Assembly: GCA_965370315.1 (NCBI GenBank)
Contig: CBDUTO010000168.1
Coordinates: forward strand, 1-8,393
Length of the DNA: 8,393 nucleotides
Reading direction: 5' to 3'
Source: 1-14-2-50-31-20 sp965370315
GTDB taxonomy: Bacteria; Bacteroidota; Ignavibacteria; Ignavibacteriales; Melioribacteraceae
The position numbers and the translations under genes were made by a program. Of this stretch, positions 1 through 6,904 are shown one piece after another. How positions within the stretch are numbered: position 1 is the stretch's first letter; the number at the start of each line of letters is the position of its first letter. The notes below the pieces were generated by a model. That model did not search any database and was not told the DNA's origin. It saw only the letters and a list, made by a program, of their open reading frames with translations.

Positions 1-33
1 AAAATTATTACAAAAAATATGAGATAATTACAG

Positions 34-66
34 CATAAATAAAGTATCTTCGATAAATTATTTATG
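34..66. terminator. AT-rich hairpin downstream of the patatin gene, possible terminator
   Basis: CATAAATAA (34-42) is perfectly complementary to TTATTTATG (58-66). Inside it, TATC (45-48) pairs with GATA (52-55) around a 3-nt loop, with one 2x2 mismatch between the two stems. Reading plus, the hairpin is followed by AATCTTTTT, which suits a terminator for a gene entering from the left. Reading minus, there is no immediate T tract, though TTTTTT appears at 12-17. The stem is nearly all A-T pairs and so weak. It lies 88 nt beyond the patatin stop codon, and no other terminator for that gene is visible. Confidence 0.35.
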
Positions 67-153
67 AATCTTTTTGAAAATATAGAGGCAACCTATTTCA
101 GGACGCTGCATTGTGTGTTTTTCGCCATCGACATAGAATGCCGCCATTTCTAA

Positions 154-2562
154 CTAAAACGAAAAACCAGCATTAAAATAAACAACACTTTGAAATTCAT
201 CTGGAATTGCGGCACTTTTAGAGCCTCTGCTGAATAATAATTCAAAAGGACCGATTACAGTATTTATACTTATTCCAAGACCGTAACCATAGAAATTATC
301 TTCCACAGTTATTATATCAACTAAATTATAAACACCAGCATTTGCAACAAGTTTTACAAATACGTTATTAACAAATTCGTATCTATAATCAAAGCGGAGA
401 TATCCAAAATTAGTTCCGATAACTTGGTTGTTTTTCATCCCAACAAAAGAATTGGCTCCACCTTTTATTGACCATTTGTATTTTGGTAATTCATTAAATG
501 AATCAGTATAAAACCCCGATAGGATAAACGAATGGTCTCTATCTAATGTTTTTATTAGCTTGCCATCAATGGAGAAGTAGCCATACTTTAAATCAGAGCC
601 AAGATTTTTTAAACTTAAATCGTAGTTTGCTTCCAACAATAATCCGGAACGTGGTAAAACTGGATCATCAAGAAGATCCAAAGATAAATCAGCATGTAAA
701 ACGTGTAGCTCGTCCTTCCATGTTCTAAAAAATGTTGTATCTAATCCAACTAATTCTGGGTCCATATTAGTATATTCATGATTGTACTCTAACCTAATAG
801 CACCGATGTTATTGAAAATATGCCCAATACCAACACCAAACGTCCATGATTCATCGTTATATTCTGCCCATTTATCACCATCTAAGTTGTAAATATCTAG
901 TGGAATATTCTTATAAGCTATTCTTGCGTATGGGAAAACTGGTAGATCTAATGTTTGAGAAGGATATAGAACAGAGTAATCAAATTTAACTAATCCAGCA
1001 AATTGAATAAGTAGTTCTTCCCGTAATCCAACAAAGGGGAAATTTGTAATTTGGAAGCCTAAAAATCCTACGAATTTATATTGATCATCATATTTAAATC
1101 CAAACCTAAATTTTCGTATTGGTTTCTCTTTAACTGTTAAAACCACTCGTAAATAATTATCTCTTACTGGCTCAATTATATATGTTATTATTTCAAAATA
1201 TCCTAAACCTGACATATACTTAATTTGCTCATTAAGATGTTGCTTGTCAAAAGGGTCTCCAGCTTTCATTGCTAATAAATCGATAATAAAATCGAAACCA
1301 AGATTTTCATTTCCTATTATGGTAAATCCAAAAATTAGGGGCTGTTTTTTTTCAACTAGCTTAAAGTTAAGAGTTAATGAATTTTTCGTAATTCTATGAA
1401 TCTTATAATCAACTTTTTTAAAGAGGCCAGATGTTTTCATTTTTGAAATATTATCTTTAAGCATAATTATATTCAGTGTATCATTGGGAGAATGACCAAT
1501 CAATTCATAAAGATATTCTAAGTTATAAGAGGTTTCACCAGAAATAGTTATTGCTGAAATAATTTGTTCTGTAGATTCAATATATTCAATACTATTTTCT
1601 CCAGATAAGTCATATACATACTTTTGCTTTAATTCTATAAGTTGGTTCTTGCTTTTAGAGGCTGCATTAATTCCTATTTGAATAATGTTTTTTACTTTTT
1701 CGTTATCAAAATCCATTGTAGTAAAATCACCCAAATCGGGAGTAATTATGAGATCGCATAGTTCATAATTTCTTCTTTGCTTTGCAAAATCTGTTAGTAC
1801 CATAGTTTGCGAAAGTATATCTACTAAGTTATTTAATTCTTCTTTGGGTGCTAACTGCGAGCCAATGTTTACACCGATTATAATATCAGCACCCATCTCT
1901 TTTAATACATCTGATGGAAAATTATTCAGCATTCCTCCATCTATTAGTAGTGAGTCTCCCCATTCTACAGGGCTAAATATTGATGGAAGTGACATTGTTG
2001 CACGCATTGCTTTTGCTAGCGACCCATTTTGAAGTACCACTTCACTTCCAGTTACTAAATCAACTGCCACACATCTAAATGGAATTGGCAAATTATCAAA
2101 ATTACGGATTGTACCAACTCCACTAGTTAAATCAGATAGTAATAGCGAAGCCAACTGTCCACTAACAAATCCACTTGGAAGAACTGGCTTTAATCCCTCT
2201 ATTCCCAATTCAATTAGAAATGCACCATCATCTTTTTTTTCGAGGTATGGAGTTTCTGATCTTGGTAGTTCGTCACCTAATATTTCAATCCAATTTGATG
2301 ATAGAACTTGTTTTTCGATTTCATTGCCAGTGTATCCCGAGGCATATAGCCCTCCAATAATACCGCCCATGCTGGTACCAACAATATAGTCTATTGGTAT
2401 TTGTAACGAATCTATTAGTTTAAGTGTTCCAATATGAGCAAAACCTCTTGCACCACCACCTGAAAGAACTAATCCTATTTTAGGCTGATTTTCTTGTGCT
2501 AAATTATTACTTGGAGTGGATAGGAGGATAATAATGCTGAGTAGGCATAAATAGTATTTCAT
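154..2562 (-). CDS. Patatin-like phospholipase fused to POTRA domains and an Omp85-type outer-membrane barrel (type Vd autotransporter-like)
   Basis: The 802-residue protein is intact. Residues 1-22 look like a signal peptide with a hydrophobic core and likely cleavage after LA. The patatin domain covers about residues 27-310: oxyanion-hole loop GGGARG (35-40), nucleophile motif GTSMG with Ser64, and the catalytic Asp208 in DGG, which together form the Ser-Asp dyad of this lipid acyl hydrolase family. Two POTRA-like repeats follow (about 332-405 and 407-480), then a beta-rich C-terminal half (about 484-802) ending in GFSF, with the terminal Phe typical of BAM-inserted barrels. The order patatin-POTRA-barrel matches type Vd proteins such as PlpD and FplA, so the lipase is probably exported or displayed through its own barrel. 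I infer phospholipase A activity; the substrate is unknown. No Shine-Dalgarno site precedes the ATG, but the signal peptide supports this start. A terminator separates it from the efflux operon upstream, so it is probably transcribed on its own. Confidence 0.92.
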   Translation of the reverse strand: MKYYLCLLSIIILLSTPSNNLAQENQPKIGLVLSGGGARGFAHIGTLKLIDSLQIPIDYIVGTSMGGIIGGLYASGYTGNEIEKQVLSSNWIEILGDELPRSETPYLEKKDDGAFLIELGIEGLKPVLPSGFVSGQLASLLLSDLTSGVGTIRNFDNLPIPFRCVAVDLVTGSEVVLQNGSLAKAMRATMSLPSIFSPVEWGDSLLIDGGMLNNFPSDVLKEMGADIIIGVNIGSQLAPKEELNNLVDILSQTMVLTDFAKQRRNYELCDLIITPDLGDFTTMDFDNEKVKNIIQIGINAASKSKNQLIELKQKYVYDLSGENSIEYIESTEQIISAITISGETSYNLEYLYELIGHSPNDTLNIIMLKDNISKMKTSGLFKKVDYKIHRITKNSLTLNFKLVEKKQPLIFGFTIIGNENLGFDFIIDLLAMKAGDPFDKQHLNEQIKYMSGLGYFEIITYIIEPVRDNYLRVVLTVKEKPIRKFRFGFKYDDQYKFVGFLGFQITNFPFVGLREELLIQFAGLVKFDYSVLYPSQTLDLPVFPYARIAYKNIPLDIYNLDGDKWAEYNDESWTFGVGIGHIFNNIGAIRLEYNHEYTNMDPELVGLDTTFFRTWKDELHVLHADLSLDLLDDPVLPRSGLLLEANYDLSLKNLGSDLKYGYFSIDGKLIKTLDRDHSFILSGFYTDSFNELPKYKWSIKGGANSFVGMKNNQVIGTNFGYLRFDYRYEFVNNVFVKLVANAGVYNLVDIITVEDNFYGYGLGISINTVIGPFELLFSRGSKSAAIPDEFQSVVYFNAGFSF

Positions 2563-2599
2563 ATTAATTTGTATTAGTTAATGATAAATTCAAATTAGT

Positions 2600-2628
2600 A
2601 ATAAAGCAATAGCAAACGACTATAGCAA
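2600..2628 (-). promoter_or_regulatory. Candidate promoter for the patatin gene
   Basis: On the minus strand TTGCTA (2623-2628) and TTTATT (2600-2605) are separated by 17 nt, each matching 4 of 6 bases of the sigma-70 -35 and -10 consensus. The predicted start near 2593 would leave a leader of about 30 nt. A promoter somewhere in 2563-2686 is expected because a terminator lies just upstream. In such AT-rich DNA this exact match could be chance, and I see no good Bacteroidetes-type TTTG/TAnnTTTG pair. Confidence 0.25.
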
Positions 2629-2686
2629 TGAAATGTAATTTGGTTTTATTAAATCAATTAATTTATTCGTTTACTTAGAGAGAAAA

Positions 2687-2715
2687 TGGTGCTTAGATTA
2701 AATATCTAAGCACCA
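2687..2715 (-). terminator. Rho-independent terminator of the efflux operon
   Basis: The sequence has a perfect 12-bp stem (arms 2687-2698 and 2704-2715) around a 5-nt loop (2699-2703), starting 10 nt after the permease stop codon. Read on the minus strand, the stem is followed by TTTTCTCTCT, a fair U-rich tail. Read on the plus strand it is followed by AAAATATAT, so the minus direction is the functional one. It should stop transcription of the efflux operon and insulate the patatin gene. Confidence 0.85.
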
Positions 2716-2725
2716 AAAATATATA

Positions 2726-5700
2726 CTATGCTTTTACTTTTTTGCTTTTTCTATCTTCAAAGATGTAATAGAATGCAGGAATTACAAATAGAGATAGAAC
2801 AGTAGATACTATTAAACCTCCAATTGATACTACACCAAGTGGCTGTCTCATTTCTACACCAGAAGAACCAAACCCTATTGCTAATGGTAGCATACCAAGT
2901 ATTATGGCAAGTGTTGTCATTATAATTGGTTTTAATTTTGTTGGGCACGCTTCAATTAAAGCTTCTTTTACACCAAGATTTTTATCACGTACAAGTTGAT
3001 TTGTATAATCGAGCATAAGAATTGCATTATTAACCACAATACCAATAAGCATAATTATTGCCATTAAGGAAGTTATTGCAAATGAAATTCCGGTATAATA
3101 AAGTGAAGCAAGCACACCAATTATTGCTAGTGGTACAGTAAGCAAAATAAATATTGGTTGAAGAAAACTTTCTAGAACGGCAGCCAAAAGCAAGTATGTT
3201 AAAAGCATTGCTAACATAAATGCAAAGGACATATCTGCCACCATTTCGTCCATCATTTCTGCCATACCTGCCCATTTAACTTTATATCCAGCAGGTAATT
3301 TGACATCTTCTAATCGCTTTTCAATTTCTTTGGTAATATCACCAAGTGGAACCCCTGGTGCAGGAGAGCCAGTAAATTGAATTGCTATATATTTATCGCG
3401 ATGCAAAATTTTAGAATAACTTTTGGTAAAGTTAACAGTAGCAAGTTGCGAAACTCTATAAACAGTTCCATTTTGCGAAGGAATTGAAATTCTACCAACT
3501 TTTTCTGGTGTATCTACCGATGCATCATTCATTGTAACAACAATATCGTATTCGTCACCCATTTCTAAATATTTAGAGGCTTCTATACCTTCAAGTGCAG
3601 CTCGCACTGTGAGTGCAATTTCTTGCGTAGTAATACCAGTTTCACTTAATTTCTTTCTATTTGGTACTATGGTTATTTCTGGTTTACCTTCACGAGAACT
3701 CTGATCAAAATTTATCAATCCAGGTACATCTTTTATCTTTTCATATATTTCATCTTTTAACTCATTTAATGTTTCAATCTCTTGCCCCATTAAAAAGAAT
3801 TGTACTGGTGCACCACCGCCTGCCATATCCTGTTTATAATCGACAGTAATTAATCTTGCATTAGGAATCTCGGATAAATCTTTAACAAAAGATGAAATAT
3901 AATATTCTAGACTCTCCTCTCTTTCATTTGCAAGTACAAAATTTATATCCATACGTGCAACATTTGTTCCAGTATTTACATCAGTAATTTTACCAAGTTC
4001 TGTAATAATGTTTGTAATACCAGGATAGTTTTTAATCTTCTCTTCCATCTTTTTTAACACTTCTCCAGTTTCATGAAGATTATACTCTTGAGGTAGTTCA
4101 ACAGTAACTTGTGCTCTACCATTATCTGATTGTGGCATCATATCAAAACCAATCTTAGGTCCATAATACATAACCGAAATAACAAACAGAGAAAAGGATG
4201 CTATAATAATTACCATACTCACAAATTTATTTTTTAGAGATATTGTAAGAATTTGTCTGTAAAACCTATCCCACATTTCATAAAATTTATCGGCTCTTTG
4301 AGCAAGTTTATTAACCTTACCATCTTTTCTAATCATTAGCGAGGCAAGCATTGGAGTTAAAGTAAATGAGAATAGTAATGAAAATATAGTTGAAAAAGCT
4401 GCAGCAAGTGCCATCTCTTTCATGAACATCCCAACTATAGATGACATATTTGCTATTGGAAGAAATACAACCACATTAGTTAAAGTTGCAGCAATTACAG
4501 CAATAGAAACTTCAGTTGTTCCTTTTAATGAGGCTTCCTTTGGAGAATTTCCCATATCTTTATGTCTAAATATATTTTCGAGAACTACCACCGAGTTTGA
4601 TGTTAGCACCCCGACCGAAACAGATATCCCCATCAATGACATCATATTCAAACTCATATCGAACCATTGGAATAGTAGGAATGTTGAAATAATTGATGCC
4701 GGCATAGAAAGAGCAACAATTATTGTTGAGCGTATGTTGAACAAAAATAGAAATAAAATTAGTGATGTAAGAAGCACACCAAGTGAAATATTACTTGTTG
4801 TATCCTCTACAGAACTACGAGTAAAAACTGAATTATCACTCACAATTTTTAACGAAAGTCCTTCAGGTAATTCTTTTAGAATGTCTGGCAAAGCTGCATG
4901 AACTGCATCAGAAACCTCCACCTCGTTACCATCGGAACTCTTTACTACTGAAAGACGTACAGCGTTGGGGTCTGAAATGCCTGTCTCTGCATCAAAGTAA
5001 ATTGTTCGGCGACGAATTTCTTTTCCACCATCAACAACATCTGCTAACTGCCCTAATCTTTTATTTCCAAAAGCAGTAGGAATTTCAAGATCCTCTAACT
5101 CTTTAATACTTTGAAATTTACCTTTAACTCTAACTGAGTATTCCTGATCGGCTAATTTAAAAGTTCCACTTGGTAAATCGATATTTTGCGAACCAAGAAT
5201 ACCTAAAAGTTGTGGAAGAGAAATAAAGTTTTCATATACAACTTTATTCTTAAGAGCTATGCGGATTTCACGTTCTTGTCCACCACTTATATTAACATCA
5301 GCAACACCAGTTATTTGAGACAATCGATCTTTCAGATCAGTTGAAGCAATTTGATAGAGCTCTCTAGCATCTGAATCACCACTAAGAACAATATCCATAA
5401 TAGGTGCTGCATTCAGATCAATTTTTTGAACAATTGGTTTTTTAGAATCGGAAGGCAAATCATTTAAAATTTGATCAACCTTATCCTTCATCTCTTGATT
5501 TGCAACATTCACATCTTTTGAAAGTTCAAATTCAACAATTGTAATTCCTGCACCATCAAGATTGTATGACTCTATTTTTTTAATTTGACTTATTGTAGAA
5601 ACAGCATCTTCAACTTTTTTTGTTATTAAAGTTTCTATCTCTTTTGGTCCAGCTCCCGGGTAAATTGTTGTTACGGTTGCATAGGGAATTTCAACTTTGG

Positions 5701-5812
5701 GCATATTGTTCAAATTTAATGTATTAAACGCTAAGCCTCCGAAAAGAATGAAGACCAACAAAATCACTGTGGTAAGCACAGGACGATCAACTGCAAGTTT
5801 TGCTAAAAACAT
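2726..5812 (-). CDS. RND-family efflux transporter permease subunit (AcrB/HAE-1-like) with a substituted proton relay
   Basis: The 1028-residue length and layout are those of HAE-1-type RND permeases, the inner-membrane trimers that pump substrates out of the periplasm or membrane through an adaptor and TolC. It opens with the typical DRPV (9-12) and TM1 (about 12-31). A periplasmic porter region follows (about 35-335), then TM2-TM6 (about 342-490), TM7 (about 528-548), a second porter region, and TM8-TM12 (about 862-1018), ending in a Lys-rich cytosolic tail. The TM4 signature reads GVLTSNSVVVLEN: the positions of AcrB D407 and D408 are Ser405 and Asn406. In TM10, GIVVNNAIL puts Asn928 at K940. 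In TM11, Lys959 stands at R971 and Thr966 at T978. These equivalences are by eye, but the surrounding motifs align without gaps. The frame is intact, AGGAG lies 5 nt before the ATG, and the gene is last in its operon. Substrate cannot be told from sequence; drugs, lipids or detergents are more likely than metals. Confidence 0.95.
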   Translation of the reverse strand: MFLAKLAVDRPVLTTVILLVFILFGGLAFNTLNLNNMPKVEIPYATVTTIYPGAGPKEIETLITKKVEDAVSTISQIKKIESYNLDGAGITIVEFELSKDVNVANQEMKDKVDQILNDLPSDSKKPIVQKIDLNAAPIMDIVLSGDSDARELYQIASTDLKDRLSQITGVADVNISGGQEREIRIALKNKVVYENFISLPQLLGILGSQNIDLPSGTFKLADQEYSVRVKGKFQSIKELEDLEIPTAFGNKRLGQLADVVDGGKEIRRRTIYFDAETGISDPNAVRLSVVKSSDGNEVEVSDAVHAALPDILKELPEGLSLKIVSDNSVFTRSSVEDTTSNISLGVLLTSLILFLFLFNIRSTIIVALSMPASIISTFLLFQWFDMSLNMMSLMGISVSVGVLTSNSVVVLENIFRHKDMGNSPKEASLKGTTEVSIAVIAATLTNVVVFLPIANMSSIVGMFMKEMALAAAFSTIFSLLFSFTLTPMLASLMIRKDGKVNKLAQRADKFYEMWDRFYRQILTISLKNKFVSMVIIIASFSLFVISVMYYGPKIGFDMMPQSDNGRAQVTVELPQEYNLHETGEVLKKMEEKIKNYPGITNIITELGKITDVNTGTNVARMDINFVLANEREESLEYYISSFVKDLSEIPNARLITVDYKQDMAGGGAPVQFFLMGQEIETLNELKDEIYEKIKDVPGLINFDQSSREGKPEITIVPNRKKLSETGITTQEIALTVRAALEGIEASKYLEMGDEYDIVVTMNDASVDTPEKVGRISIPSQNGTVYRVSQLATVNFTKSYSKILHRDKYIAIQFTGSPAPGVPLGDITKEIEKRLEDVKLPAGYKVKWAGMAEMMDEMVADMSFAFMLAMLLTYLLLAAVLESFLQPIFILLTVPLAIIGVLASLYYTGISFAITSLMAIIMLIGIVVNNAILMLDYTNQLVRDKNLGVKEALIEACPTKLKPIIMTTLAIILGMLPLAIGFGSSGVEMRQPLGVVSIGGLIVSTVLSLFVIPAFYYIFEDRKSKKVKA

Positions 5813-5817
5813 TTTTT

Positions 5818-5822
5818 CTCCT
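5818..5822 (-). promoter_or_regulatory. Shine-Dalgarno site of the RND permease gene
   Basis: AGGAG lies 5 nt before the permease ATG and directly abuts the TAA stop codon of the adaptor gene (5823-5825). A ribosome finishing the adaptor would be placed on this site, so the two genes are probably translationally coupled. It also fixes the permease start at 5812. Confidence 0.8.
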
Positions 5823-6869
5823 TTACTTAATCACTTTAATTTTTGTTCCATCATTTAATTTAGAACTACCTTTAACTATTAATTGATCGCCAACTTTTAG
5901 TCCGCTTTCAATCTCATATCCTACACCATTTTCGTTAGAAATAGTAACATATCGTTTTTCAGCTTTATCATTTTTAGCTAGAATAACATATTTTTTCCCA
6001 GAATCGTCTTTCACTAAATTACGTGCAATAACTATTGTTTTATTTTTTTCGTAAGTAATAATTTGAATATCTGCAGTTGAGCCAGCAAATATTTCTCTCT
6101 TGTTATTCTTAAAAACCAAATCGGCATAAAAAGCGTTTTTCATTGGATTTACACTAAGTGAAAGCTCAGATACTTTTCCTACAAATGTTTTTCCTTCAAC
6201 AGTAGCAACTGCTTTCATACCTTTTTTAATTGTCATTCTTTCAGAATCGGAAAGCCAGATCCTAATTTTCATTTTATCTAGTTTAGCAATTGTAAATAAT
6301 GCGGTTTTTTCTTTTACATTATCCCCTTCGTGAACCATAAGTTCAGTAATGGTTCCATCATATGGTGCATCAAGATTTAGCATATCTCTCGTTGTTTCAT
6401 AATTTCTTTTATCAACCAAATATTTTGTTTCAACACCATCGTATTGTGCTTGTGCTATTTCGCCTTTTTCGAAAAGAGCTTTCATACGCTTAAAAGATTT
6501 AGATGAATTTTCGTAAGCGGATTTTGCTTGTTGAAATTGGGAAGCTGGAGAGTCTTCAGGAAACTCAATAATAACATCGTCCTTTTTTACATTATCCCCA
6601 GGACGGTAATTTATTTTTTCTACTCGTCCACCAATCATAGCACCAATTATTGTTTCTCTATCCCCTTTAAATTTTCCGAAGAAGGTTAGCTGTTTATCAA
6701 ATTTTTGTTCTGTTATTCTCTCTACAGTAACAGGTATTCCTTCTTCTTTTTGAATTTGCTCTAAGCTTTTAGATTGTTCAACTTCCTCTGAAGAGCATCC
6801 AACAAAACCTATTACCGCAAAAAGGGAAATAATTGTAATTTGGAATAGCTGTTTCAATACGTAATTCAT
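5823..6869 (-). CDS. RND efflux periplasmic adaptor (HlyD/AcrA-like membrane fusion protein), lipoprotein
   Basis: The 348-residue protein links the RND permease to the outer-membrane channel. The N-terminus is a lipoprotein signal with a hydrophobic stretch (8-24) and a lipobox-like FVGC giving lipidated Cys25. The first half of the lipoyl (barrel-sandwich) domain is about 72-103 (GGRVEKI and RPGDNV), followed by a short alpha-hairpin coiled coil (about 106-164). The second lipoyl half is about 166-196 (APYDGTI, HEGDNV), then a beta-barrel domain (about 198-272) and a membrane-proximal domain (about 275-348). The paired PGDNV/EGDNV motifs are characteristic of AcrA-type adaptors. AAGGA lies 6 nt upstream of the ATG (6876-6880), supporting the start. 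The gene begins 35 nt after the channel gene and ends 10 nt before the permease gene, so the three are almost certainly cotranscribed. The mature N-terminus CSSEEVE is acidic, which is discussed separately. Confidence 0.95.
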   Translation of the reverse strand: MNYVLKQLFQITIISLFAVIGFVGCSSEEVEQSKSLEQIQKEEGIPVTVERITEQKFDKQLTFFGKFKGDRETIIGAMIGGRVEKINYRPGDNVKKDDVIIEFPEDSPASQFQQAKSAYENSSKSFKRMKALFEKGEIAQAQYDGVETKYLVDKRNYETTRDMLNLDAPYDGTITELMVHEGDNVKEKTALFTIAKLDKMKIRIWLSDSERMTIKKGMKAVATVEGKTFVGKVSELSLSVNPMKNAFYADLVFKNNKREIFAGSTADIQIITYEKNKTIVIARNLVKDDSGKKYVILAKNDKAEKRYVTISNENGVGYEIESGLKVGDQLIVKGSSKLNDGTKIKVIK

Positions 6870-6904
6870 AATTTGTCCTTTTTCATTTTTAAAACTTTTT
6901 AATA

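Noticed and set aside
58..147. Minus-strand frame of 29 codons directly after the patatin gene (MAAFYVDGEKHTMQ...)
   Set aside because: It is very short, has no Shine-Dalgarno site, and a plus-strand frame of equal length overlaps it, so coding is not supported. The raised GC is noted as a finding instead.
3216..3273. Met-rich stretch at the entry of TM8 in the permease, possibly a metal relay as in CusA
   Set aside because: Met and acidic residues (AEMMEES-like) are usual here in many HAE-1 pumps, and the positions do not correspond to the known CusA methionine pairs.
3030..3275. Minus-strand open frame of 81 codons in another frame of the permease gene
   Set aside because: It overlaps transmembrane segments of the real gene, its Tyr/Cys/Asn-rich sequence is a frame-shifted reading of them, and there is no sign of a frameshift in the main gene.
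4422..4901. Plus-strand open frame of 159 codons inside the permease gene
   Set aside because: It is antisense to a strongly conserved RND coding region, has no recognisable domain or ribosome binding site, and is explained by the codon pattern of the opposite strand.
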